Shown: piece by piece, positions 15,760-24,167 of the stretch
Layout of the letters: the number at the start of each line of letters is the position of its first letter
Numbering within the stretch: position 1 is the first letter of the stretch
Assembly (NCBI RefSeq): GCF_030929605.1
Contig: NZ_JAVFVS010000005.1
Span: forward strand, 62,001-126,000
Direction: 5' to 3'
Origin: Flavobacterium sp. LHD-80
Lineage (GTDB): Bacteria > Bacteroidota > Bacteroidia > Flavobacteriales > Flavobacteriaceae
DNA length: 64,000 nt
Notes under the pieces: model-generated
Told to the model about the DNA's origin: nothing
The model's database searches: none
Seen by the model: the letters and a program-made list of their open reading frames with translations, nothing else
Position numbers and translations under genes: made by a program

Positions 15760-17019
15760 ATGAAAAAAATAAAATTAATTGCGCTATTCCTTTTTGGTGC
15801 TGGCGCAGCGCTACAAGCACAAGAATTAGATGTAAATTTACAAATAAGGCCTCGTTTTGAATATCGAAATGGATATAAACAACTTCTGCAAGAAGGACAA
15901 GAAGGTACGTCACAAATTTCGCAGCGTTCTCGTTTAAATTTCAATTATAAACAAGAAGATTTAACTGTAAAACTGACTTTACAAAACACAAGAACTTGGG
16001 GAGATGTTGCACCAACATCGCCAGCCGATAAAAACGGAGTTGCTGTTTTTGAAGCTTGGGCACAATATAATTTCACAGACAAATGGAGCGCCAGAATGGG
16101 ACGCCAAGTACTTTCTTACGATAACCAACGTATTTTGGGTGAGCAAGACTGGGGACAGCAGGCACAAAGCCATGATGCTCTTACCGTTTCGTTTCATACT
16201 GAAAAACAAAAATTAGACTTTGGAGGAGCGTATAATTCTACTGCCGAAAATGTTGTACAGACACCTTACACAGTGGCGAGCTACAAAGCGTTGCAATATG
16301 CATGGTACCACAACCAATTTAGTACTGATTTAGGTATGAGCTTTTTACTCCTAAATACAGGTTATGAATATGCTAATGCTGACGCAAAATTATTAGTCGA
16401 TTACAAACAGACTTTCGGACCTTACTTAACATATAAAAACAGTAAAATCGACAGTAATTTTTGGCTATACGGTCAAACCGGAAAAAGTACCGACAAACAA
16501 GTAAGTGCTTGGAATGCTGCCGCAAATTTCAATTATAGCATTACCGAATCTTTCAAAGCAGGTCTTGGCTACGAATTTTTATCAGGAAAAGCGACAAATG
16601 ACGCAAGCACAGTAATAAAATCGTTCAACCCAATATTTGGAACCAACCACGGATTTAATGGTTACATGGATTATTTTTATGTTGGAAATCACTTAAATAG
16701 TGTTGGTTTGCAAGATGCTTTTATCAAATTGAATTACAGTGTAAACAAATGGCAATTTGCTTTGATTCCGCATGCATTTCTAGCCGCTGCAGATGTAGTT
16801 ACTCCATTAAACGAAAAATTGGATTCGTATTTAGGAACAGAGATCGATGCAACTTTTGGTTATAATTTCAAAAAAGACATTACCGTTACAGGAGGTTATT
16901 CTCAAATGTTTGGTTCTAAAACTATGGAATTCATCAAAAACGGAGATGCAAATCACACCAACAATTGGGCTTGGTTAATGATTTCTGTAAATCCAAGAAT
17001 TTTTAGCTGGAAAAAATAG
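15760..17019 (+). CDS. Outer-membrane beta-barrel, alginate-export-like porin
   Basis: A 419-aa protein with a signal peptide (MKKIKLIALFLFGAGAALQA) and alternating amphipathic beta strands to the C-terminus (ISVNPRIFSWKK). The start QELDVNLQIRPRFEYRNGY with SQISQRSRLNFNYKQ matches the alginate_exp porin family. The family name is historical; nothing else here concerns alginate. The gene sits 80 bp after narK and ends with a terminator at 17042, so it is probably co-expressed and could provide outer-membrane passage of nitrate or nitrite. A short remnant of a second copy lies at 17513-17551. Confidence 0.8.
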   Translation: MKKIKLIALFLFGAGAALQAQELDVNLQIRPRFEYRNGYKQLLQEGQEGTSQISQRSRLNFNYKQEDLTVKLTLQNTRTWGDVAPTSPADKNGVAVFEAWAQYNFTDKWSARMGRQVLSYDNQRILGEQDWGQQAQSHDALTVSFHTEKQKLDFGGAYNSTAENVVQTPYTVASYKALQYAWYHNQFSTDLGMSFLLLNTGYEYANADAKLLVDYKQTFGPYLTYKNSKIDSNFWLYGQTGKSTDKQVSAWNAAANFNYSITESFKAGLGYEFLSGKATNDASTVIKSFNPIFGTNHGFNGYMDYFYVGNHLNSVGLQDAFIKLNYSVNKWQFALIPHAFLAAADVVTPLNEKLDSYLGTEIDATFGYNFKKDITVTGGYSQMFGSKTMEFIKNGDANHTNNWAWLMISVNPRIFSWKK

Positions 17020-17041
17020 TTTTTCTTCAAAATTAACTCCT

Positions 17042-17085
17042 AAAAAATCCCCTTTTCCTATTTCGGAAAAAGGGATTTTTTTTTG
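17042..17085 (+). terminator. Terminator of the porin gene
   Basis: Stem AAAAATCCCCTTTTCC with GGAAAAAGGGATTTTT (15 of 16 paired), followed by a T run, 23 bp after the porin stop codon. Confidence 0.9.
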
Positions 17086-17157
17086 TCTGTCTAAAACTTT
17101 ATTATATGATTTAATTATTTATATTTGAAGTGATTATGAACCCCAAATTCTATCAAA

Positions 17158-17523
17158 ATGAAACCATTTCTAAAATTATCTATGCTGACATTTATTGTCA
17201 CGCAAACAGGCATTGCACAAAAGTACAATGATGCCTTAATTTCTAGTAATTCCGAAATAAATTTTGCCAAAACGCAAAAAAGAGGAATCAAGAAAAACAG
17301 TATTGTTTATTATGTCGAGAATGACTTACAAACAATATCAGCCTACAAAAGAAGCAAATTGAAATGGCAGACCAATGTAATTTCAGTTTGTGGAAAACCC
17401 AAAAAAGGACAACCTGAAATTAGATATGTAGGTTATAATTCAGACAAACTGCTTATCGTTATGGGAAAGCATAATTTTGCTGAAATTGATATCAATAGCG
17501 GTGTTACGAAGCTTGTTGGTTAA
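17158..17523 (+). CDS. Small secreted protein of unknown function
   Basis: A 121-aa protein with a likely signal peptide (MKPFLKLSMLTFIVTQTGIAQ, cleavage after about residue 21). The mature part is basic, with GIKKNSIVYYVENDLQTISAYKRSKLKWQTNVISVCGKPKKGQPEIRYVG and a single Cys. The middle and end (KLLIVMGKHNFAEIDINSG) suggest beta strands, possibly a PQQ-like or WD-like single repeat. No family recognised. Its 3' end overlaps in another frame a remnant of the porin C-terminus, so it lies between a porin gene and porin debris. Confidence 0.6.
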   Translation: MKPFLKLSMLTFIVTQTGIAQKYNDALISSNSEINFAKTQKRGIKKNSIVYYVENDLQTISAYKRSKLKWQTNVISVCGKPKKGQPEIRYVGYNSDKLLIVMGKHNFAEIDINSGVTKLVG

Positions 17524-17551
17524 CCCTAGGATTTTTAGTTGGAAGAAATAA
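17513..17551 (+). pseudogene. 3' remnant of a duplicated porin gene
   Basis: In the frame ending at the TAA of 17549-17551 the sequence encodes LLVNPRIFSWKK-stop. The intact porin ends ISVNPRIFSWKK-stop. A terminator-like hairpin follows here too, as after the intact gene. This points to a former tandem copy of which only the last codons and downstream region survive. Confidence 0.7.
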
Positions 17552-17582
17552 CAAGATTTTAAAAAATCTAAATTATATAAAC

Positions 17583-17616
17583 TGCCCTTTTTCTACTTTG
17601 GAAAAGGGTATTTTTA
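17583..17616 (+). terminator. Terminator downstream of the small secreted protein
   Basis: A hairpin CCCTTTTTC...GAAAAGGG followed by TATTTTTAT. It resembles the porin terminator at 17042 and is probably its duplicated copy. Confidence 0.7.
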
Positions 17617-17695
17617 TTTCTAATTATCTTGCGAATATATTTAAAGTATTATTTAGGTATATTTGGTTGAAAATGCTCGAAATGCAATTTACTAT

Positions 17696-18178
17696 ATGAA
17701 ATATAAAGACATCATAATTTTGTTTGTTTTCATAATTTTATTTTTTCTAATTGGATTATTATGTGATATCGAATATCGAACTTTAACTCGGACGTTCATA
17801 TCTAAAATTGCTGATTATGATTTAAAATTTTACGGAGGAAAAGAGATTAGATTTTTTATTCCAGATTTTGGCTTCATATTAAGCCTTATTCCTATTGGGT
17901 TTTACATCATCTCTCGGCTTCAAAAACCAAAAAAAATCACTTTTGTTTCAATTCTTATTTACATAGTTCTTTTACTTTTATTTTATCTTATATTTTGTTT
18001 ATTAGAATCACAAATTATAAAGTATACTACCGTAATTGATAGCGAAAACATATATCATTATCATTATAGCAATATCAACTATAGATTAATAGCATTCTCT
18101 AGTATTGTTTTTTCATTAAGCATAAACTTCGTTGTTTTAAATATTTTGAAGCAACAAAAATCAATTTCAGAAAAATGA
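17696..18178 (+). CDS. Four-helix membrane protein of unknown function
   Basis: About 160 aa from the preferred ATG at 17696 (MKYKDIIILFVF); an in-frame ATG at 17663 would add 11 residues (MVENARNAIYY) that break the hydrophobic start. Four hydrophobic segments are visible: IIILFVFIILFFLIGLL, FGFILSLIPIGFYII, FVSILIYIVLLLLFYLIFCLL and LIAFSSIVFSLSINFVVLNIL. No family recognised. Its stop overlaps the next gene's start by 4 bp (ATGA), so translation is coupled to the endonuclease/exonuclease/phosphatase gene at 18175. The AT content is higher than in neighbouring genes. Confidence 0.7.
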   Translation: MKYKDIIILFVFIILFFLIGLLCDIEYRTLTRTFISKIADYDLKFYGGKEIRFFIPDFGFILSLIPIGFYIISRLQKPKKITFVSILIYIVLLLLFYLIFCLLESQIIKYTTVIDSENIYHYHYSNINYRLIAFSSIVFSLSINFVVLNILKQQKSISEK

Positions 18179-18888
18179 AACTAATCGCCTGGAATTGCAA
18201 CATGGCATTCAGAAAAAAAGCAGAATACACTCTTGCTTACCATCCTGATATTGTCGTAATTTCGGAGTGCGAAAACCCTGAAAAATTAAAATTTCCAGAT
18301 AATATAAAACAGCCAACAGATATTCTTTGGTACGGAACCAATCCGAATAAAGGAGTTGCTGTTTTCTCTTATAGCGATTATCGGTTTCAATTATTAGATT
18401 GTCATAATCCAGATTTCAAAAATATTCTGCCAATAGCCGTTACGGGTGGAAAAGTTGATTTTACTTTGTTTGCAATTTGGGCAAATAATCCTGCTGACAA
18501 AGATGGCGCTTATGTAACGCAGATTTGGAAAGCGATTAATTATTACGAAGATTTAATTAAAGAAACCAAAACCATTTTAATTGGTGATTTCAACAGTAAT
18601 ACCATTTGGGACCGACCGCGTCGAGAAGGAAATCATACAACGGTGGTAAATAAATTGGGCGAAAAGAACATTTTTAGCACGTATCACAAATACTTCAACC
18701 AAATTCAAGGCAAAGAAGCGCATCCAACTTTATACATGTATCGTCACGAAAACAAACCGTATCATATGGATTATTGTTTTGCATCAAATGATTTTATAGA
18801 AGTTTTAGAAAGCGTTGAAGTCGGAAATTACAAAGATTGGACTTTGCACAGCGACCACAAACCTTTAATTATTAAATTCAATATATAA
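18175..18888 (+). CDS. Endonuclease/exonuclease/phosphatase family protein
   Basis: A 237-aa protein of the EEP (DNase I-like) fold. Family motifs are visible in order: IAWNCNMAFRKK (residues 4-15), PDIVVISECE near 24-33 with the metal-binding Glu, LIGDFNSNTIWD near 139-150 with the Asp/Asn pair, and the C-terminal HSDHKPL with the catalytic His. Members cleave phosphodiester or phosphate bonds in nucleic acids, lipids or nucleotides; the substrate here is not readable. No signal peptide. It overlaps the preceding membrane protein by 4 bp and is 3 bp before the methyltransferase. Confidence 0.85.
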   Translation: MKLIAWNCNMAFRKKAEYTLAYHPDIVVISECENPEKLKFPDNIKQPTDILWYGTNPNKGVAVFSYSDYRFQLLDCHNPDFKNILPIAVTGGKVDFTLFAIWANNPADKDGAYVTQIWKAINYYEDLIKETKTILIGDFNSNTIWDRPRREGNHTTVVNKLGEKNIFSTYHKYFNQIQGKEAHPTLYMYRHENKPYHMDYCFASNDFIEVLESVEVGNYKDWTLHSDHKPLIIKFNI

Positions 18889-18891
18889 ACC

Positions 18892-19512
18892 ATGAACAAC
18901 TGGACTAAAAGATGGGACGACCGCTACAGCAGTGAAGAATTTGCTTACGGCGAAGAGCCCAACAATTACTTAAAAGAACAAATCGAAAAATTACAAGTCG
19001 GGTCAATTTTATTTCCTGCTGAAGGCGAAGGACGAAACGCCATTTTTACAGCAAAATTAGGTTGGAATGTTTCGGCTTTTGATATTAGTGAAGAAGGAAG
19101 AAACAAAGCTTTAAAACTTGCTGAAGCCAATGATGTATCAATCGATTATCAAGTTGGCGAATTAGAAACGCTGGATTTTGAGGAAGAACAATTTGATGCA
19201 ATTGCTTTGATATATGCGCACTTTCCGGCAGAAATTAAATCGGATATTCACAAACAACTGGGTCAATTATTACATAAAAATGGAATTATTATTTTTGAAG
19301 CTTTCAGCAAAAAACATTTAGAATATCTTGCGATAAATGATAAAGTCGGCGGACCAAAAGATATTGAATCGCTTTTTTCAATAGAAGAAATAAAAAATGA
19401 TTTTCCGAATTACGAAATCATCGAATTAGAAGAAAAAGAAATCGAATTAAACGAAGGTTTATTTCATAACGGAACGGGTTCTGTAATTCGATTTATTGGC
19501 AGAAAAAAATAA
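18892..19512 (+). CDS. SAM-dependent methyltransferase (TPMT/TehB-like)
   Basis: A 206-aa methyltransferase starting [27 protein letters not shown], the form seen in TehB and thiopurine methyltransferase-like proteins. Motif I is atypical ([19 protein letters not shown], residues 43-61), as usual in this subgroup, followed by [14 protein letters not shown] and [12 protein letters not shown]. It probably methylates a small soft nucleophile such as a thiol or metalloid compound; the target is unknown. It lies 3 bp after the EEP-family gene and is likely in the same transcript. Confidence 0.82.
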   Translation: MNNWTKRWDDRYSSEEFAYGEEPNNYLKEQIEKLQVGSILFPAEGEGRNAIFTAKLGWNVSAFDISEEGRNKALKLAEANDVSIDYQVGELETLDFEEEQFDAIALIYAHFPAEIKSDIHKQLGQLLHKNGIIIFEAFSKKHLEYLAINDKVGGPKDIESLFSIEEIKNDFPNYEIIELEEKEIELNEGLFHNGTGSVIRFIGRKK

Positions 19513-19568
19513 ATTATTCGGCGTGGAGACGCACTGTTGTGTGTCTCTACAAAATCTTAAAACTAATT

Positions 19569-19586
19569 TTACGTATTATTACGTAA
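19569..19586. promoter_or_regulatory. TTACGTA-N4-TACGTAA dyad
   Basis: A perfect 18-bp dyad, TTACGTA-TTAT-TACGTAA, between the convergent methyltransferase and Crp/Fnr genes. It has the geometry of the operator dyads upstream of nirB and the nitrate reductase. Being between gene 3' ends, it may simply be a weak terminator stem. Confidence 0.45.
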
Positions 19587-19591
19587 TAATT

Positions 19592-20302
19592 TTAAACAGA
19601 GAAATATTTATGTTCCATAATTTCAGAACGTAATTCCTCAACATCCAAAATCCCAATTCGTTTTCCAACTGTTTGAATCAACGCTTCTTTTTTAAGACTT
19701 GAAATTACTCGAATCGCTTGTTCTTCAGTTGTTCCGGCAAAATCGGCGATTTCTTTTCGAGAAAGATCAATATCGATCAAACCGTTGATTTGTCCGAATT
19801 TACGATGAATATAAAGCAGTAAATCAACCACACGTTCACGGACATTCATATGCGCAATTTTGCGAATATTGTTTTCGCTTTTATTTAATTCTTCTGCATA
19901 AAACAGCATTAGAGCATAAGTAAATTCCGGAATCTGTTTTAAAATTTCTAACATCGTTTCGTTGCTGAAATTACATAAAACTGTGTCTTCCAACGCATAA
20001 GCACCAATTAAATACTTTTTTCCAGTTCCAAATCCACGAAAGCCGATAATATCTCCGTTTTTTGTTAAACGAACAATTTGCTCTCGACCATTAATTCCCG
20101 TTTTAACCGTTTTTGCTTTTCCTTTACAAATAAAATAAAGTCCTTGCAAAGAGGAACCTTCCACAATAAATTGATCTGATTTTTTGCAAACTATATTCTG
20201 TTTCTTAGAAACATAAGTATTCATTTGCTCTAAATGCAAGTGTTTCTTGATAAAACAATTTTCATTGGCACAAGAATAACAAACGGTTTGCTCTTCTTTC
20301 AT
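19592..20302 (-). CDS. Crp/Fnr-family transcription regulator
   Basis: A 236-aa regulator. The N-terminus has Cys8, Cys11 and Cys16 (CYSCANENCF), an FNR-like spacing that could hold an iron-sulfur cluster. A cyclic-nucleotide-binding-fold beta roll follows (about 35-120), then a long dimer helix, and an HTH_Crp winged helix (about 165-220) with LSRKEIADFAGTTEEQAIRVISSLKKE. The recognition helix keeps the Arg that contacts G in FNR/CRP half-sites (E-x3-R), but has Ile in place of the Ser of FNR. It is divergent from the nitrate reductase gene, with operator-like dyads in the shared promoter region, so it is a strong candidate regulator of nitrate assimilation. Confidence 0.92.
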   Translation of the reverse strand: MKEEQTVCYSCANENCFIKKHLHLEQMNTYVSKKQNIVCKKSDQFIVEGSSLQGLYFICKGKAKTVKTGINGREQIVRLTKNGDIIGFRGFGTGKKYLIGAYALEDTVLCNFSNETMLEILKQIPEFTYALMLFYAEELNKSENNIRKIAHMNVRERVVDLLLYIHRKFGQINGLIDIDLSRKEIADFAGTTEEQAIRVISSLKKEALIQTVGKRIGILDVEELRSEIMEHKYFSV

Positions 20303-20385
20303 GAGTCCTAATTTTTATCGGATTAAAAAACTAATTTCTTGTTGCTCATTTCTTTGCATCAAAAATAAAAAAATAAATTCAAAAA

Positions 20386-20418
20386 ATAAGTATTTATACG
20401 TAAAAATACTTATTTTTG
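20386..20418 (+). promoter_or_regulatory. Nitrate reductase promoter with three phased operator half-sites
   Basis: ATAAGTA (20386-20392), TACGTA(A) (20397-20403) and TACTTAT (20407-20413) are each separated by 4 bp, making two overlapping dyads. The last overlaps a -7 box TATTTTTG (20411-20418, TAnnTTTG). No TTTG -33 box is seen. The region is shared with the divergent Crp/Fnr gene, whose own -7-like box may be at 20360-20367 on the minus strand. Confidence 0.65.
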
Positions 20419-20478
20419 TATACGTGATTTATTTACAATCAAACAGATTCAATAATTAGTATCTAAATAAGAACTGTA

Positions 20479-23400
20479 ATGCAAAATACCAAAATCAAAA
20501 CTACCTGTTCGTATTGTGGCGTTGGCTGCGGTATAATCGTAACCAACGATGCCAAAAATGGCGTGATGGTAGAAGGCGACAAAGATCATCCGGTAAACAA
20601 AGGAATGTTATGTTCAAAAGGAATGAATTTGCATTACGTAGTCAACGATACTTCCGATAGAATTTTATATCCTGAAATGCGCGGCAGCAAATCGTATCCG
20701 CTGGAACGTGTAAGCTGGGATACTGCGCTTGATCGCGCTGCAGCCGTTTTCTCTTCCATAATAAAAAAACACGGACCAGACAGCGTTGGATTTTATATTT
20801 CAGGACAATGCTTGACCGAAGAATATTATCTGGTAAACAAGCTTGTAAAAGGTTTTTTGAAAACCAATAATATCGATACCAATTCAAGACTTTGCATGAG
20901 TTCTGCTGTTGTAGGTTATAAAAAGACTTTTGGAGAAGATTCTGTTCCAATCGCCTACGAGGACATTGAACTTGCTGATACATTTCTAATTACAGGTGCA
21001 AATCCGGCTTGGTGCCACCCAATTCTTTTCAGAAGAATTGAAAAACACAAAGAGAAAAATCCAAAAATAAAAATCATTTGCATTGATCCAAGACGAACAG
21101 ATACTGCCGCTTTCGCCGATTTGCATTTACAAATTATTCCGGGTTCGGACATTATTTTGTATCATGCCATTGCCAAACGCATTATTGAAAAAGGCTATGT
21201 CGATCATGATTTCGTAAAATACAATGCAGAAAATTTTAAACAATATAAAGACTTAGTTTTAGGCACTTCTTTAGAAAAAGCGTCAAAACTTTGCGGAATT
21301 TCAGTTAACGACATTAAACTCGCTGCCGATATTATCGGGAAAGCAAAAGGCTTTATTTCGCTTTGGGCGATGGGATTGAATCAAAGTGCCGTTGGCGTTG
21401 ACAAAAACACGGCATTGCTGAATCTTTCTTTATTAACAGGACAAATTGGGAAACCAGGTTCTGGACCGTTTTCATTGACTGGCCAGCCCAACGCAATGGG
21501 CGGACGTGAAGTCGGTGGCATGGCGACACTTTTAGCCGCGCATAAAGATATTGCCAATCCAGAACACCGCAAAGAAGTTGCAGATTTTTGGGGTGTTGAT
21601 GAAATCTCAGATAAACCGGGTTTAACTGCAACCGAAATGTTCGAAGCATTAGAATCAGGAAAAATGAAAGCCGTTTGGATTATCTGTACCAATCCTTTAG
21701 TCAGTTTGCCCGATTCCCGAAAAATTGAAAAAGCGCTTCAAAATGCAAAATTTGTTGTTGTTCAAGATATTTCGCATAATGCCGATACAGCAAAATTTGC
21801 CGATTTACTTTTACCCGCTGCAGGTTGGTTAGAGAAAGAAGGAACGATGACAAATTCTGAACGCCGAATTTCTTATTTACCAAAAGGAATTAATGCGCCG
21901 GGAGAAGCACTTCCAGACATTGAAATTTTAATTCGCTTTGCAAAAAAAATGAATTTCAACGGATTCAATTTCAACAGTGCCGAAGAAATTTACAAAGAAC
22001 ATTGTGCACTTACAAAAGGCACTAATATTGATATTTCATTCTTAAATTATAACCGTTTAAAAACCGAAGGAACGTTTCAATGGCCCGTTCCAGATTACGG
22101 ACATCCAGGAACTCCGAGATTATTTACCGATAAAAAATTCTATACGCCTTCGCAAAAAGCAATTTTTAATCTGCCTATTTCAATCGAAAATACATCGGTG
22201 CAACCAAATGCCGAATTCCCTTTTATCTTAACAACAGGTAGAATTCGTGATCAATGGCATACGATGACCAAAACCGGAAAAGTATCGAGATTGTTGACGC
22301 ATATTCCGAGTCCGGTTTTAGAAATAAATCCGATTGACGCTTATAAAAACGAAATTAAAAATGGTGATATCGTTACGGTTACAAGCAAAAACGGTGAAGT
22401 TCGAGTAAAAGCAAAAGTTACAGATTCGATAAAAGAGAAAGTCGTTTTTCTGCCAATGCACTGGGGAAAACAACTTGAAAATGATTTAAATAGAACCAAT
22501 AATTTAACCAATACCGTTGTTGATCCGGTTTCAAAAGAACCTGATTTTAAATACACTACAGTTTCGATTTCGAAATATGTAAAACCATTTCAAAAAATTG
22601 CGATTGTTGGTGCCGGCGCGGCTTCTTTCCGATTTATTCAAAACTATCGAGAATTCAATACAACAGATGAAATTATAGTTTTTTCAAATGAAGTAAATCC
22701 GTTTTACAACCGCGTTTTGCTTCCTGAATATATGACGGGAGAATTTACTTGGGAACAACTTTTAAAAGTAAAAGACGGCGAAGCTTTCAGCAAACTAAAA
22801 ATTACAATGAAAGCGGGAGTTGCTATTGATAAAATAGATACAAACAACAAGACAATCAAAGACAGCCAGGGCGAAATTCACACTTTTGATTCGTTAATAA
22901 TGGCGACAGGAAGCCGTCCTTTTGTGCCTGAAAATGCGCAACTTCATCTTCCTGGCCGATTTACAGTTAGAAAAAAAGAAGACGCTGATCGATTGAAAAA
23001 ACACTTAGACAGCACCAATCTTCCGCCAGAAGAACAGCATGTTGTGATTATTGGAGGTGGATTATTAGGACTGGAATTGGCCGCCGCATTAAAACATAAA
23101 AAAGTAAAAACTACCATAGTTCAACGTGCTTCGCGTTTAATGGAACGTCAGCTGGACCGAATTTCAAGTAAATTATTGGCCGAGGAAGTACAGCTTCGTG
23201 ATATTCAAATTTATTTTGATAATGAAGTCAGCACTGTTTTTGAAACGGATAATCCAAATGAAATTGAAATCGCTTTAAAAAGTGGTAAAATCATTACTGC
23301 AAATGCGATTGTGTATACCATTGGAACAATTCCGAATATCGAAATCGCCAGAGAAAGCGGTCTCGCCTGCGGTCGTGGCGTTAAAGTCAATCAGTATTTA

Positions 23401-23994
23401 CAAACCTCAAATCCGGATATTTTTGCCATTGGAGAAATAGCCGAATTCAACAATAAATTATTCGGAATCACTTCTGCCGCCGAAGAACAGGCCGATATTC
23501 TGGCAAACTTTTTAGCCGGTGACATCAGCAGTTATTACAAAGGTTCGATTTTAATGAATATTCTAAAATTAGAAGACATCAACCTTTGCAGTATTGGTGA
23601 TATTGAAATTCCCGAAAATGACGATTCATACGAAGAAATTGTTTTTGCCGATTTGAAAAAACGCTATTACAAAAAATGTATCGTAAAAGATGATCTTTTG
23701 GTCGGTGCGATTTTAATGGGCGATAAAAATGAGTTTGCCGAATTCAAAACGATGATCGAAAGTAAAATCGAATTATCAGACAAACGAAATACGCTTTTAA
23801 GAGGAAGCTCAAATGCAAAACCTGTTTTAGGAAAACTAGTATGTTCCTGCAGTCAAGTTGGTGCCGGAAACATCGAGGAAACCATTAAAAGTGGTGTAAG
23901 CGATTTCACTGATTTATGTAAAAATACCGGTGCTGGCCTAGGATGCGGAAGCTGTAAGACGGAGGTTAAAGAAATTCTAGCGAAATGTAAATAG
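20479..23994 (+). CDS. nasA: Assimilatory nitrate reductase fused to an FAD reductase and a [2Fe-2S] domain
   Basis: A 1171-aa cytoplasmic molybdoenzyme. Residues 1-690 are the Mo-bisMGD catalytic part: [4Fe-4S] Cys in CSYCGVGC (10-17) with a fourth in MLCSKG, the Mo-ligand Cys near residue 139 (SRLCMSSA), and the C-terminal molybdopterin-binding domain (ILTTGRIRDQWHTMTKTGK). From about residue 704 an FAD/NAD(P)H oxidoreductase begins (KIAIVGAGAASFRF), with the second Rossmann motif VVIIGGGLLGLELAAAL. Residues 1118-1165 form a BFD [2Fe-2S] domain (LVCSCSQVG, LGCGSCKTE). In Klebsiella-type systems the FAD part is a separate protein (NasC), so this single chain should pass electrons from NAD(P)H to nitrate alone. 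There is no Tat signal. Confidence 0.92.
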   Translation: MQNTKIKTTCSYCGVGCGIIVTNDAKNGVMVEGDKDHPVNKGMLCSKGMNLHYVVNDTSDRILYPEMRGSKSYPLERVSWDTALDRAAAVFSSIIKKHGPDSVGFYISGQCLTEEYYLVNKLVKGFLKTNNIDTNSRLCMSSAVVGYKKTFGEDSVPIAYEDIELADTFLITGANPAWCHPILFRRIEKHKEKNPKIKIICIDPRRTDTAAFADLHLQIIPGSDIILYHAIAKRIIEKGYVDHDFVKYNAENFKQYKDLVLGTSLEKASKLCGISVNDIKLAADIIGKAKGFISLWAMGLNQSAVGVDKNTALLNLSLLTGQIGKPGSGPFSLTGQPNAMGGREVGGMATLLAAHKDIANPEHRKEVADFWGVDEISDKPGLTATEMFEALESGKMKAVWIICTNPLVSLPDSRKIEKALQNAKFVVVQDISHNADTAKFADLLLPAAGWLEKEGTMTNSERRISYLPKGINAPGEALPDIEILIRFAKKMNFNGFNFNSAEEIYKEHCALTKGTNIDISFLNYNRLKTEGTFQWPVPDYGHPGTPRLFTDKKFYTPSQKAIFNLPISIENTSVQPNAEFPFILTTGRIRDQWHTMTKTGKVSRLLTHIPSPVLEINPIDAYKNEIKNGDIVTVTSKNGEVRVKAKVTDSIKEKVVFLPMHWGKQLENDLNRTNNLTNTVVDPVSKEPDFKYTTVSISKYVKPFQKIAIVGAGAASFRFIQNYREFNTTDEIIVFSNEVNPFYNRVLLPEYMTGEFTWEQLLKVKDGEAFSKLKITMKAGVAIDKIDTNNKTIKDSQGEIHTFDSLIMATGSRPFVPENAQLHLPGRFTVRKKEDADRLKKHLDSTNLPPEEQHVVIIGGGLLGLELAAALKHKKVKTTIVQRASRLMERQLDRISSKLLAEEVQLRDIQIYFDNEVSTVFETDNPNEIEIALKSGKIITANAIVYTIGTIPNIEIARESGLACGRGVKVNQYLQTSNPDIFAIGEIAEFNNKLFGITSAAEEQADILANFLAGDISSYYKGSILMNILKLEDINLCSIGDIEIPENDDSYEEIVFADLKKRYYKKCIVKDDLLVGAILMGDKNEFAEFKTMIESKIELSDKRNTLLRGSSNAKPVLGKLVCSCSQVGAGNIEETIKSGVSDFTDLCKNTGAGLGCGSCKTEVKEILAKCK

Positions 23995-24048
23995 TTTTTT
24001 TGTTTCAGGTTTCACGTTTCAAGTTGTTGGAAACTTGAAACAACGCAA

Positions 24049-24116
24049 TGTCACCCTGAGCGGAGTCGAAGGGCGCCCCAATTGGAGACGGGCTTCGACT
24101 CCGCTCAGCCTGACAA
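24049..24116. repeat. Dispersed palindromic element, CCTGAGCGGAGTCGAAG type
   Basis: A 68-bp inverted repeat: TGTCACCCTGAGCGGAGTCG with the complement ending CAGCCTGACA. The centre is GGGCGCCCCAATTGGA, shared with the element at 25815. It is flanked by GTTTCAGGTTTCA-like repeats (24001-24045 and 24120-24160) between the nitrate reductase and the next gene. Confidence 0.9.
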
Positions 24117-24167
24117 ACTTGCAAAAAACCTGAAACAAAGAAAACCTGAAACCTGAAACAAAAAAAA

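Noticed and set aside
15760-17019. Alginate export function for the porin
   Set aside because: Family label only; no alginate genes nearby and the setting is nitrate assimilation.
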